NCBI GenBank assembly: GCA_963825765.1
Contig: CAWGUU010000003.1
Coordinates: forward strand, 434,001-498,000
Origin: CAWGUU01 sp963825765
GTDB taxonomy: Bacteria; Actinomycetota; Acidimicrobiia; Acidimicrobiales; AC-14
Direction: 5' to 3'
Length of the DNA: 64,000 nucleotides
The position numbers and the translations under genes were made by a program. Below the pieces are notes generated by a model that was not told where the DNA came from, did no database searches, and saw only the letters and a list, made by a program, of their open reading frames with translations. Positions 56,121-64,000 of this stretch are shown here, in pieces (the stretch's first letter is position 1; every line of letters begins with the position of its first letter).

Positions 56121-56984
56121 TCAGGCCCCGAGCAGCTCTCCGGGCTGCAGGCGGGCACCGTTGCGCCAGGCGGTCGCCGCCTGGGGCCCCTTCCCCTCGG
56201 GCTGGACCTCGACCAACTCGAGCAGGCCGGCGCCCGTGCCCACCCGGAGGCCGCTGGGATCGATATCGCCGGGTGGCAGGTCGCCCTCGGCGGGCCGGGC
56301 TCTGAGGATGCGGAGGCGCTTGCCGCGGAACGTCGTCCACGCCTGGCCGAGTCGCACGACCCGGTGGAGCTGGGCGGCGGGCTGGGACCAGTCGAGGTGG
56401 TGGTCCTCGGGCTCCAGCTTGCGGGCGTAGGTGGTCTCGCCCTCCTGTGGCGTCGGCTCCGGCAGGCCCTCGTCGAGCAGGCGCACGAGGAGCGCGGTGC
56501 CGGCTTCGGCCAGCCGTTGCCGCAGCTCGTCGGCCGTCTCGTCGGGCCCGATGTCGAGCTCCTCGACGGCGTAGACGGGACCGGTGTCGAGGCCCGCCTC
56601 CAGCGCCATCACGCCGGCGCCGGTGACTCTGTCCCCGCTGAGGATCGACCATTCGACCGGGGCCGCCCCCCGCCAGCGGGGAAGGAGGGAGAAGTGCAGG
56701 TTGACCATCGGCACGGCGTCGAGCACGTGGGGCTTGATCAGGCGGCCGAAGGCCACCACGACGCCCAGCTCGGCCCCGGCGTCGATCACGTCGTCGACCC
56801 GGTCCGACACCGGGAGGCCCAGCTCCAGGGCCGCCGCCTTCACCGGGCTCGGCACGAGGGCGCTGCCCCGTCCCCGGCGGCGATCGGGCTGGCTGACGAC
56901 GAGGACGACCTCGTGGCCCGCCGCGACCAGCGCCCGCAGCGGGCCGACGGCCACCTCGGGCGTGCCCAGGTAGGCGAGCCGCAG
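56121..56984 (-). CDS. fmt: Methionyl-tRNA formyltransferase (CTG start)
   Basis: 287 residues. RLAYLGTPEVAVGPLRALVA, VVVAFGRLIKPHVLDAVPMV, the catalytic NLHFSLLPRWRGAAPVEWSI and AGVMALEAGLDTGPVYAVEE are diagnostic; the C-terminal domain is short. The family start falls on CTG 56984 (leu-arg-leu-ala-tyr). The nearest in-frame ATG/GTG/TTG codons are far inside def, so CTG is the likely start. It lies 14 nt after the def stop, in the expected def-fmt pair. Confidence 0.9.
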   Translation of the reverse strand: MRLAYLGTPEVAVGPLRALVAAGHEVVLVVSQPDRRRGRGSALVPSPVKAAALELGLPVSDRVDDVIDAGAELGVVVAFGRLIKPHVLDAVPMVNLHFSLLPRWRGAAPVEWSILSGDRVTGAGVMALEAGLDTGPVYAVEELDIGPDETADELRQRLAEAGTALLVRLLDEGLPEPTPQEGETTYARKLEPEDHHLDWSQPAAQLHRVVRLGQAWTTFRGKRLRILRARPAEGDLPPGDIDPSGLRVGTGAGLLELVEVQPEGKGPQAATAWRNGARLQPGELLGA

Positions 56985-56998
56985 GGGTGCCGCCCTAC

Positions 56999-57502
56999 CT
57001 AGCGGTTCAGCCCGAGAGCGCGGAGGCGCAGCGTCTTCATGGCCTCCTTGCGCAGGACCGGGTCGAGCCGCTGGATGAGGAGGATGCCGTCGAGGTGGTC
57101 GACCTCGTGCTGGAGCATGCGGGCCATCAGCTCCTCGCCGTCCAGGGAGAACGGCTTGCCGTCGAGGTCGTAGGCGTCGAGGTGAACCCGCTCGGGGCGC
57201 AGGATCGGCCAGTGGAGGTCGGGCACCGACAGGCAGCCCTCGACGTAGTCCCACTCGCCCTGGTGGCCGCTCAGGACCGGGTTGATCACGACGCCGGGGC
57301 CGCTGCCGTCGGCCACGTCGTAGACGAACATGCGCTTCTGCACGCCGATCTGGGGCGCCGCCAGCCCCACCCCCGGGGCGTCGTACATGGTCTCGAGCAT
57401 GTCGTCGGCCAACCGCCGCAGGTCGGCGTCGAACTCGGTGACCTCGCGCGCCGGCGACCGGAGCACGGGGTCGCCGAACTCACGGATGGGGAACACGGAC
57501 AT
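56999..57502 (-). CDS. def: Peptide deformylase
   Basis: 167 residues. All three metal/active-site motifs are present: GVGLAAPQIG (I), EGCLSVP (II) and QHEVDHLDG (III). It removes the N-formyl group added by Fmt. ATG 57502. The extra C-terminal helix (RKEAMKTLRLRALGLNR) is common in actinobacteria. Confidence 0.97.
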   Translation of the reverse strand: MSVFPIREFGDPVLRSPAREVTEFDADLRRLADDMLETMYDAPGVGLAAPQIGVQKRMFVYDVADGSGPGVVINPVLSGHQGEWDYVEGCLSVPDLHWPILRPERVHLDAYDLDGKPFSLDGEELMARMLQHEVDHLDGILLIQRLDPVLRKEAMKTLRLRALGLNR

Positions 57503-57531
57503 CGATCGAGGCTACCCGCCACCCCCAGCCC

Positions 57532-57578
57532 AACCGGTGACGTGCAACCGCGCCAGGCGCGGTTCTGCGTCACCAGTT
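57532..57578. repeat. ~48-nt palindromic element, copy B
   Basis: AACCGGTGACGTGCAACCGC... folds onto ...GCGGTTCTGCGTCACCAGTT with a short central loop. It lies between priA and def. Its left arm matches the minus-strand arm of copy A at 31428-31476. Confidence 0.78.
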
Positions 57579-57589
57579 CGAGGAAGGGT

Positions 57590-59419
57590 TCAGGTCCGGC
57601 GGGGGTCGACCTCCACCCGCAGCCTCCCTGGGGGACGGGGGGCGGCGGCCAGGGCGTCGGACAGGGTGGCGTGGTCGGGGGCGCGCAGGAGCCAGCGGCC
57701 GTCGGACGGGCCCAGGACCTCGACGCCGTGCACACCTTCGATGAAGGCCGATGCGGGCTCCCCGGAGACCAGAGCCATCGCCGTCTCGGGCGGGAGCAGG
57801 AGGGCGGCCCGGCGGGCGGACTCGACCACCGTGAACCTCGACGGGTCGGCGTGGATGGCGCCGTCGAGGACCTCGTGGCCGGGCAGGCGGGTCTGGACGA
57901 CGATCCTTCCCCCACTGTCGCGGCCGCCGACCAGGCGCGCCGCCCGGGTCAACATCCCGAGGGCCTGCTCGCCGGCGCGGTAGCGGGGGGCGAGCAGCTC
58001 CTGGTCGAAGTCGAGGAACGCCACCCCGTGGGCCCCCGCCACCCGGTGCAGCACGGCCTCGGTGCCCACCAATACCGGCGTGTCGGGCAGCGGCCCTCCG
58101 GTGTCGGCCGTGACCTCGCCCACCGGCAGCCCGGCCAGCAGCTCCAGCTCCTCCCGGGCGCGGCTGACCCCCACCCGCAGCGTCTTCAAGCGGGTGGCGC
58201 CGCAGTTCGTGCACACCACCGGCCGCACCGCGCCGCATCGCCGGCACGCGAGACGCTCAGTCGAACTTTGATGCGTCGATCGCGCCCCGAATTCGGCCGA
58301 AAACCGCCCGACAGGGGCGCTGCGGGTGATCGAAACTGCCGTCGCCGAGCCGGACTCGGCCACCGGGCCCTCGCAGACCTCGCACCGGGCCAGCTCGCCG
58401 CAGGCGGCGCAGGCCAGGAGCCGGGCCCGGCCCTTTCGATTGAGGACGCAGACCACCCGCCGGCCCGGGCCCGCCTGGCGAATCAGGTCGACCACCCGGG
58501 ACGAGTACAGCCCCGCACCGGGCGGGTCGGCGCGCCGGTCGACGACCTCCACCACCGGCCAGCCCGCCCGCTCGGCGGTGCGGGCGGGCGTGAGCAGCAC
58601 GGAGCCCGGGATCGCCAGCGACTCCAGCGACGGCGCCGGCGCCACGAGCACGCACGGCACCCCCGCCCGGCGGGCCCGCTCGACGGCGACATCACGAGCG
58701 TTCCACGTGGGCGCCCGTTCCTCCTGGTAGGCCTCATCGGCCTCGTCGAGCACGAGGACGGCGCCCAACCGGGGACGGGGTGCCCACGCCCCGGCGCGGG
58801 CGCCGACCGCCACGCAGCCGCCGGCCGCGGCCCGGGTCCAGTCCCGCGGCGCCTGCGCCACCGCCACGCCGAGGCGCCGCAGGCGGGCGGCGAGGAAACC
58901 AGCCGTCGCCAGCGAGGGAGCCAGCACCAGGGCGTCCTCCCGCCGGGCCGCCTCCAGCACGAACGGCATGACGTCGTCCGCCGGAGGGACCCGGGCGACC
59001 ACGACGACCGCCTCGGAGGAGAAGGCGTCGGCGGCGAGAGACCCGGCGGGCGCGGCGGGCGGGCGCTCGCCTCGCGACGGCGGCGGCAGACCCACGACGG
59101 CCCCGGGCGGCGACGCCGTCTTCAGGAACGCCGACCGCCTCCCCGCCCATCGCCAGGCCGCCCAGCCGGCCAGGTCGACCAGGTCCGCAGACGGGCCGAA
59201 CCCGGTGACCTTGGCCAGCGGGCGCAGCGGCCGGTCGGTGGCGGCCTGGTCGGACAGCGACACCACCCACCCGCCCACCCGGCGACCTCCGAGCGGGACC
59301 CGCACCATCGTCCCCATCTCCACCCGGTGCTCGATCTCGGGAGGGACGAGGTAGTCGAACTCCTTGGGGATGCCGGCGACGTCGGTGAGGACCCGCGCGA
59401 CCGTCAAACCATTTGGCAC
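57590..59419 (-). CDS. priA: PriA-like primosomal protein N', helicase-inactive actinobacterial type
   Basis: 609 residues. The N-terminal 3'BD (RVLTDVAGIPKEFDYLVPPE) is intact. The ATPase core has no Walker A; the DEAD-like VLVLDEADEAYQEERAPTWN remains. Actinobacterial PriA is known to lack helicase motifs. The zinc region has CAACGELARCEVC and CRRCGAVRPVVCTNCG, but the spacer between the two pairs is 42 residues, where about 15 is usual; the extra part is ITRSAPVGRFSAEFGARSTH-like. ATG 59419. Likely a loading platform rather than a helicase. Confidence 0.88.
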   Translation of the reverse strand: MPNGLTVARVLTDVAGIPKEFDYLVPPEIEHRVEMGTMVRVPLGGRRVGGWVVSLSDQAATDRPLRPLAKVTGFGPSADLVDLAGWAAWRWAGRRSAFLKTASPPGAVVGLPPPSRGERPPAAPAGSLAADAFSSEAVVVVARVPPADDVMPFVLEAARREDALVLAPSLATAGFLAARLRRLGVAVAQAPRDWTRAAAGGCVAVGARAGAWAPRPRLGAVLVLDEADEAYQEERAPTWNARDVAVERARRAGVPCVLVAPAPSLESLAIPGSVLLTPARTAERAGWPVVEVVDRRADPPGAGLYSSRVVDLIRQAGPGRRVVCVLNRKGRARLLACAACGELARCEVCEGPVAESGSATAVSITRSAPVGRFSAEFGARSTHQSSTERLACRRCGAVRPVVCTNCGATRLKTLRVGVSRAREELELLAGLPVGEVTADTGGPLPDTPVLVGTEAVLHRVAGAHGVAFLDFDQELLAPRYRAGEQALGMLTRAARLVGGRDSGGRIVVQTRLPGHEVLDGAIHADPSRFTVVESARRAALLLPPETAMALVSGEPASAFIEGVHGVEVLGPSDGRWLLRAPDHATLSDALAAAPRPPGRLRVEVDPRRT

Positions 59420-59429
59420 CGACGAGGTT

Positions 59430-60623
59430 CTACAGGCCCAGCGCGCTCTTCACGTCGTCGAGCCGGTTGAGGTGCTCCCAGGAGAACTCCTTGTCGCTGC
59501 GGCCGAAGTGGCCGTAGGCGGCGGTGCGGCGGTAGATGGGCCGGCGCAGGTCGAGGTCGCGGATGATGGCCGCCGGCCGCAGGTCGAAGACCTGGTCGAT
59601 CATGGCCTCGATCTGGTGGGGGTCGATCGTGGAGGTCCCGAACGTCTCCACCATGATCGACACCGGTCGGGCCACGCCGATGGCGTAGGCGACCTGGATC
59701 TCGCACCGGGTGGCGGCCCCGCTGGCCACGATGTGCTTGGCCACCCACCGGGCGGCGTAGGCGGCGGAGCGGTCGACCTTGGACGGGTCCTTGCCGGAGA
59801 ACGCCCCCCCGCCGTGGCGGGCGGCACCGCCGTAGGTGTCGACGATGATCTTGCGCCCGGTGAGGCCGGTGTCGGCGTGGGGACCGCCCAGCACGAAGCT
59901 CCCGGTGGGGTTGGCCAGCAGCTGGTAGCGGTCGTCGACGAACCGCTCGGGCAGCAGCGGGTGGATGACGTGCTCGCGCAGGTCGGGCTTGAGCAGGGTC
60001 TCGTTGTCGAGGCCGGGCTGGTGCTGGGTGGAGATCAGCACCGTCTTCAGGCGGACGGGCCTGCCGTTCTCGTACTCGAAGGTGACCTGGGTCTTGCCGT
60101 CGGGCCGGAGGTAGGGCAGCACGCCGGCCTTGCGCACCTCCGCCAGCCGCTGGGCCAGCCGGTGGGCCAGCCAGATCGGCAGCGGCATGAGGTCTTCGGT
60201 CTCGTCGCAGGCGTAGCCGAACATCATCCCCTGGTCGCCGGCGCCCTGGGCGCTGATCTGGTCCTCGCCGCTGGTGCCCTTGCGCACCTCGTAGGCGGTG
60301 GTGACGCCCTGGCTGATGTCGGGCGACTGCTCGTCGATCGAGGTGATCACGCCGCACGTGTTGCCGTCGAAGCCGTAGGACTCGCGGTCGTAGCCGATGC
60401 CGCACACCGTCTGGCGGACGATCTTGGGGATGTCGACGTAGGCCCGCGTGGTGATCTCGCCGGCGACGACCACCAGGCCGGTGGTGAGCAGCGTCTCGCA
60501 CGCCACCCGTCCCGTCGGGTCCTCGGCCAGGATGGCGTCGAGGATGGCGTCGGAGACCTGGTCGGCCATCTTGTCGGGATGGCCCTCCGTGACCGACTCC
60601 GAGGTGAACGTCCAGTTGCTCAA
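59430..60623 (-). CDS. metK: S-adenosylmethionine synthetase
   Basis: 397 residues. TSESVTEGHPDKMADQVSDA, GAGDQGMMFGYACDETEDLM and the P-loop GGGAFSGKDPSKVDRSAAYA are the ATP and methionine signatures. It makes SAM from ATP and methionine. The start is TTG 60623, whose TTGA overlaps the coaBC stop. Confidence 0.97.
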   Translation of the reverse strand: MSNWTFTSESVTEGHPDKMADQVSDAILDAILAEDPTGRVACETLLTTGLVVVAGEITTRAYVDIPKIVRQTVCGIGYDRESYGFDGNTCGVITSIDEQSPDISQGVTTAYEVRKGTSGEDQISAQGAGDQGMMFGYACDETEDLMPLPIWLAHRLAQRLAEVRKAGVLPYLRPDGKTQVTFEYENGRPVRLKTVLISTQHQPGLDNETLLKPDLREHVIHPLLPERFVDDRYQLLANPTGSFVLGGPHADTGLTGRKIIVDTYGGAARHGGGAFSGKDPSKVDRSAAYAARWVAKHIVASGAATRCEIQVAYAIGVARPVSIMVETFGTSTIDPHQIEAMIDQVFDLRPAAIIRDLDLRRPIYRRTAAYGHFGRSDKEFSWEHLNRLDDVKSALGL

Positions 60624-61849
60624 GGGGTGTTCCTTCCGTCGTTGGCCGCCAGCCGGCGGGAAACCAGGTCGAGTACCACGGCGGCCAGGGCCGCCTTCGA
60701 GGTCAGCGGGACGTCCTGCTCGGTCCCGTCGGCCTCGATGATCACTGCTGCGTTGGTGTCGTCCGAGAAGCCCGCCCCGGCGATGGTGACGTCGTTGGCA
60801 ACGATCGCGTCGAGCCGCTTGGCCCGCAACTTTGCCACGGCCCGCTCCCGGACGTCGTCGGTCTCCGCCGCGAAGCCCACCAGGACCTGACCCGGCGGCT
60901 TGGCCCGGCCCAGGGCGGCCAGGATGTCGGTGGTCGGTTCGAGCACGATGTCGGGCACGCCCTCGTCCTTGCGCAGCTTGCGCTCGGCGGCCAGCTTGGG
61001 GCGGAAGTCGGCGACGGCCGCGGCCATGACCACGGCGTCAGCGTGGAGGTGGCGGGCCATGACGGCCTCCTCCATCTGGGCCGACGTCTCCACGTGGACG
61101 ACGTCGACGCCGGACGGGGCAGGGCGGTCGACCGCCGTGGTGACCAGCACGACCTGGGCGCCCCGGCGGGCGGCCTCCACCGCGACGGCTTCGCCCTGCT
61201 TGCCCGACGAGCGGTTGCCCAGGAAACGGACGGGGTCGATGGGCTCGCGGGTGCCACCGGCGGTGACGAGGATGCGGCGGCCGGCGAGGTCCCGTCCCTG
61301 AGCGAGCACGGCCATGACCTCGGCCACGATGCGGTCGGCGTCGGGGAGGCGGCCCGCGCCGACGTCGCCCGCCGCCAGCTTGCCGGTGTCGGGGTCGACG
61401 ACGTGGACGCCCCGCTGCCGCAGCACGGCCACGTTGTGCCGGGTGGCGGGGTGCTCCCACATCTCGGTGTGCATGGCCGGGCAGACCACGACCGGGGCCC
61501 TGGTGGCCAGCAGGGTGGCGGTGAGCAGGTCGTCGGCGATGCCGGCCGCGTACGACCCGAGCAGGCGGGCGGTGGCGGGCGCCACAAGCACGACGTCGGC
61601 GGTCCGGGCCAGAGCGATGTGGGGGACGGGGTCCTCTGCTGACCCACTGTGACTTGGCCAGAGGGACGTGCGGACGGGCTCGGACGCCAGTGACGACAGG
61701 GTCACCTCGCCGATGAACCGGCCGGCGTCGGCGGTCATGACGGGGATCACGTGGGCGCCGGCGTCCACCAGGCGACGACAGACCTCGACGGCCTTGTACG
61801 CGGCGATGCTCCCGCAGACTCCGAGGACCACCCGGGGGGCGGGGGCCAT
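60620..61849 (-). CDS. coaBC: Bifunctional phosphopantothenoylcysteine decarboxylase / synthetase
   Basis: 409 residues. N-terminal flavin-dependent CoaC (VLGVCGSIAAYKAVEVCRRL; PAMHTEMWEHPATRHNVAVL with the PxMNxxMW-like motif, here PAMHTEMW). C-terminal CoaB (RILVTAGGTREPIDPVRFLG, NRSSGKQG; FAAETDD; ANDVTIAGAGFSDDTNAAVI). Coenzyme A biosynthesis. GTG/ATG start at 61849, 5 nt after rpoZ. Confidence 0.96.
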   Translation of the reverse strand: MAPAPRVVLGVCGSIAAYKAVEVCRRLVDAGAHVIPVMTADAGRFIGEVTLSSLASEPVRTSLWPSHSGSAEDPVPHIALARTADVVLVAPATARLLGSYAAGIADDLLTATLLATRAPVVVCPAMHTEMWEHPATRHNVAVLRQRGVHVVDPDTGKLAAGDVGAGRLPDADRIVAEVMAVLAQGRDLAGRRILVTAGGTREPIDPVRFLGNRSSGKQGEAVAVEAARRGAQVVLVTTAVDRPAPSGVDVVHVETSAQMEEAVMARHLHADAVVMAAAVADFRPKLAAERKLRKDEGVPDIVLEPTTDILAALGRAKPPGQVLVGFAAETDDVRERAVAKLRAKRLDAIVANDVTIAGAGFSDDTNAAVIIEADGTEQDVPLTSKAALAAVVLDLVSRRLAANDGRNTP

Positions 61850-61854
61850 GCCGC

Positions 61855-62124
61855 CTACTTGATCGCTTCCTCGGTCTCTTCCGGACGGACGAAGGTGATC
61901 TTGCTGGCGGCGATCTCCTCGAGGGCGATGGAGAGCGGCTTGCGGGACACCGACGCCACCTGGGGGGGCACGATGGCGCCGAGGCCCTCGCCCAGCTGGC
62001 TGAAGTACGAGTTGATCTGGCGGCCGCGCTTGGCGGCCAGGCTGACCAGGCTGAACTTCGAGTCGACCTTGTCGAGGAGGTCCTCGATGGGCGGGTGGAT
62101 CATGCTGGCGCGCTCAGACGACAT
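61855..62124 (-). CDS. rpoZ: RNA polymerase omega subunit
   Basis: 89 residues: MIHPPIEDLLDKVDSKFSLV, SLAAKRGRQINSYFSQLGEG and KPLSIALEEIAASKITFVRP are the conserved actinobacterial omega. ATG 62124 has AGGAG 4 nt before it; the family start could also be the internal Met at 62103. Omega folds around beta'. Confidence 0.93.
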   Translation of the reverse strand: MSSERASMIHPPIEDLLDKVDSKFSLVSLAAKRGRQINSYFSQLGEGLGAIVPPQVASVSRKPLSIALEEIAASKITFVRPEETEEAIK

Positions 62125-62254
62125 GGGACTCCTGACGGGGTGGCGGCGGCGTCGATGGGGCGCCGTCGCCGGACGGTGCGTCGTCCAGGATACCAGCGGC
62201 CCCCGTGCTTCCCCCGCCAATGGCGGAGGACCTGCGTTTGGACTTCGGGGGGAA

Positions 62255-62276
62255 CTCGGGGGGCAGGCCCCCCGAG
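62255..62276 (-). terminator. Hairpin after mihF
   Basis: A perfect 10-bp stem CTCGGGGGGC / GCCCCCCGAG with a 2-nt loop starts 2 nt beyond the mihF stop. No U-run. A strong GC hairpin of the actinobacterial type, likely a terminator or RNA-stability element between mihF and rpoZ. The rest of 62125-62278 shows no gene. Confidence 0.7.
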
Positions 62277-62278
62277 CG

Positions 62279-62602
62279 TTACGAGTCGCCGGGGAAGTGC
62301 TTGAGCAGCGCCTCGCGCTGCTGGGCGCCGAGGCCACGGACCCGCCTGGCCTCGCTGATCTTGAACTCGTCCATGAGCCGGCGGGCCCGCACCTTGCCGA
62401 CTCCGGGCAGCGACTCGAGCACCGTCAGCACCTTCATCTTGCCGACGGTCTCGTTGTTGTCGCCCTGTTCGATGAGCTCCTTGAGCGTGAGCGAGCCCAT
62501 CTTGAGCCTGTCCTTCAGCTCGGCGCGCTGCCGGCGGGCGGCGGCAGCCTTCTCGAGCGCTTTCGCTCGGGCCTCGGGTGACAGAGGGGGGGGCAGCGGC
62601 AT
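62279..62602 (-). CDS. mihF: Integration host factor, actinobacterial type (mIHF)
   Basis: 107 residues. An N-terminal basic helix (LSPEARAKALEKAAAARRQR) and the helix-two-turn-helix core (LKMGSLTLKELIEQGDNNET, VLTVLESLPGVGKVRARRLM, DEFKISEARRVRGLGAQQRE). It binds and bends DNA and is essential in mycobacteria. ATG 62602 has no SD, but TAGGGT lies 7 nt upstream, so it is probably leaderless. Usually followed by gmk; here by rpoZ. Confidence 0.94.
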   Translation of the reverse strand: MPLPPPLSPEARAKALEKAAAARRQRAELKDRLKMGSLTLKELIEQGDNNETVGKMKVLTVLESLPGVGKVRARRLMDEFKISEARRVRGLGAQQREALLKHFPGDS

Positions 62603-62679
62603 GGCGGGAACCCTAGCGCGACAGGCGCAAGCGATGCCCTGGCCAGCCTGAACAGGCGCCGACCGGACGCCGGCGAGGG

Positions 62680-63366
62680 TCAGGCGTCGGCGGTGAGGGA
62701 CTCGTACAGGGCGGCGGCGGCGGCCTGGGGGTCGGCGGCGGCGGTGACGGCCCGGCCCACCACGATCATGTCGGCGCCGGCGTCGAGGGCCTGGCGCGGG
62801 GACGCGGCGCGGGCCTGGTCGTGGGTGCTGCCGGAGGGCAGCCGGATGCCGGGCACGACCGCCAGCAGGCGGGGGGCCAGCTGCTTGGCCTCGTGGACGT
62901 CGTCGGCGGCCACCACCACGCCGCCGCAGCCGGCCTCGACCGCGGCGGCCACCCGTCCCCCGAGGATGTGGGCGGGGGCGTCGGCGTCGCTGGTGAGGAT
63001 CGTGACGGCGAGAGCGGTGGGCTCGGGCAGGCCCCCGGCGGACGCCCCTTCGCGCAGGCCCTCGACGCCGGCCCGCAGCATGACCGCGCCGGCCCGGGCG
63101 TGGAGGGTGAGGAAGGACGCCCCCAGGGCACCCGCCACGCGCGCCGACTTCTTGACGGTGGTGGGGATGTCGTGGAGCTTGAGGTCGAGGAAGACCTGGA
63201 AGCCGGCGTCGGACACCGACGTCACCGCGTCGGGGCCGGCGGCGGTGAACAGCTCGAGGCCCACCTTGGCCACCGAGAACCACGGCCGCAGCTGGTCGGC
63301 CAGGCGCAGGGCGGCCACCAGGTCGTCGACGTCGAGGGCCAGGACCAAGCGATCACGGAGCTCCAT
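62680..63366 (-). CDS. pyrF: Orotidine 5'-phosphate decarboxylase
   Basis: 228 residues of the group I TIM barrel: RLVLALDVDDLVAALRLADQ, VFLDLKLHDIPTTVKKSARV (catalytic Asp/Lys/Asp), and VPGIRLPSGSTHDQARAASP at the phosphate site. Last step of UMP synthesis. ATG 63366 overlaps the pyrD end by 14 nt. Confidence 0.96.
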   Translation of the reverse strand: MELRDRLVLALDVDDLVAALRLADQLRPWFSVAKVGLELFTAAGPDAVTSVSDAGFQVFLDLKLHDIPTTVKKSARVAGALGASFLTLHARAGAVMLRAGVEGLREGASAGGLPEPTALAVTILTSDADAPAHILGGRVAAAVEAGCGGVVVAADDVHEAKQLAPRLLAVVPGIRLPSGSTHDQARAASPRQALDAGADMIVVGRAVTAAADPQAAAAALYESLTADA

Positions 63367-64000
63367 GCGCCCCTCCTAGCAGATCCGACACGCTCGTGAC
63401 GCCCCGGCGCCGGCACCAGCGCCGCAGCTCGTCGAGGATCCTCGCCGGGGCCCGGGGGTCGGCGAAGGTGGCGGTGCCGACCTGGACGGCGTCGGCCCCG
63501 GCCAGCAGCAGCTCGACGGCATGCTCGCCGGTGGCCACCCCGCCCACGCCCACCAGGGGGGCCAGGGGAAAGGCCTGGCGGCAGTCGTAGAGGGCCCGCA
63601 CCGCCACCGGCCGGATGGCGGGCCCCGACAGTCCCCCACCGCCGGCGCCCAGCCGGGGCCGGTGGGTGACAGGGTCGATGGCCATGCCCTTGACGGTGTT
63701 GACCAGGGTAAGGGCGTCGGCACCGCCGGTGAGCGCCGCCCCCGCGATCTCGGTGATGTCGGTGACGTTGGGGCTGAGCTTGGCCCACCGGGGCCGGCCG
63801 CACCCGGCCGTAGCCTCCATCGCCTCCCGCGTGGCCGAGGCATCGGAGGCGAACATGTGCCGGCCGTGCTCCAGGTTGGGGCAGCTCAGGTTGACCTCCA
63901 CGGCCACCACCTGCGGGGACACGCCGGCCAACGCCGCCGCCGCTTTCTCGTAACCGGCCAGCGTGCTGCCCCAGATGCTGGCCACCACCCGGGCGCCGGT
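63353..64000 (-). CDS. pyrD: Dihydroorotate dehydrogenase, C-terminal part (cut by window edge)
   Basis: About 215 residues of a class 1 enzyme. VEVNLSCPNLEHGRHMFASD, AKLSPNVTDITEIAGAALTG, LVNTVKGMAIDPVTHRPRLG, the FMN-phosphate loops GGGGLSGPAIRPVAVRALYD and GVGGVATGEHAVELLLAGAD are all present. The frame stays open to position 64000, so the N-terminus is outside. Partner of pyrF. Confidence 0.95.
   Translation of the reverse strand, partial: TGARVVASIWGSTLAGYEKAAAALAGVSPQVVAVEVNLSCPNLEHGRHMFASDASATREAMEATAGCGRPRWAKLSPNVTDITEIAGAALTGGADALTLVNTVKGMAIDPVTHRPRLGAGGGGLSGPAIRPVAVRALYDCRQAFPLAPLVGVGGVATGEHAVELLLAGADAVQVGTATFADPRAPARILDELRRWCRRRGVTSVSDLLGGAHGAP

Overview
The window is a high-GC chromosomal segment of an actinobacterium. 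The 16S rRNA (V3-V5 signatures) and several lineage-typical genes (mIHF, SteA/SteB, a helicase-dead PriA, the DUF1844 gene beside infC) suggest class Acidimicrobiia, but this is an inference from memory and not a database match. Almost every gene is on the minus strand, so operons read from high to low coordinates. Overlaps of the NTGA type (start codon sharing bases with the upstream stop) are very frequent. Many genes lack a strong Shine-Dalgarno, and several look leaderless or use unusual starts (ATA for infC; CTG for fmt, a DUF4184 gene and probably tlyA).

Layout. 1-1500: a cupin lipoprotein and a decayed FAD-linked oxidase. 1540-12700: a cell-envelope and housekeeping operon resembling the mycobacterial Rv1694-Rv1698 block: tlyA, nadK, recN, steA, steB/mctB, murJ, a large GT2-phosphatase-like membrane fusion, and an MraY/WecA-like phosphotransferase. 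12640-18485: an Ala/Lys-repeat phasin-like protein with a frameshift, rhomboid protease, DUF1015, hemerythrin, SSB and a repeat-rich TPR protein. 18528-25442: a complete 16S-23S-5S rRNA operon with promoter, processing stems and terminator. 25457-28805: tyrS, two lipoprotein loci (one frameshifted) and mpg. 28809-37151: a complete arginine regulon argC-J-B-D-F-R-G-H behind an ARG-box promoter. 37199-43800: accessory material (IS3 and RHS remnants, DUF222-HNH protein, DUF4184, SRPBCC, an ABC exporter pair, a septum-formation-like protein). 43829-50862: pheST, a histidine kinase, an rRNA methyltransferase and infC-rpmI-rplT behind an attenuator-like hairpin. 50956-56103: DUF1844, hisG, the riboflavin genes ribD-E-BA-H and a MoaB/Mog-like gene. 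56121-64000: fmt, def, priA, metK, coaBC, rpoZ, mihF, pyrF and the 3' part of pyrD.

The most striking feature is in the 23S rRNA gene. It is about 1.4 kb longer than normal because two group I introns interrupt helix 69-71 of domain IV, after E. coli positions U1923 and U1951. They leave a 28-nt micro-exon between them. Each intron carries a LAGLIDADG homing-endonuclease gene and both genes are broken: one by a single-base shift inside the LAGLIDADG motif, the other by an internal deletion plus frame change. The introns therefore look like fixed relics that must still splice, because no intact 23S gene is present in the window.

Caveat: several non-essential genes (phasin-like, plastocyanin-like lipoprotein, DUF4184) also carry one-base or two-base frameshifts in G/C runs. 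Some single-base shifts could therefore be sequence errors rather than mutations. The internal deletion in the L1951 endonuclease gene cannot be explained that way.
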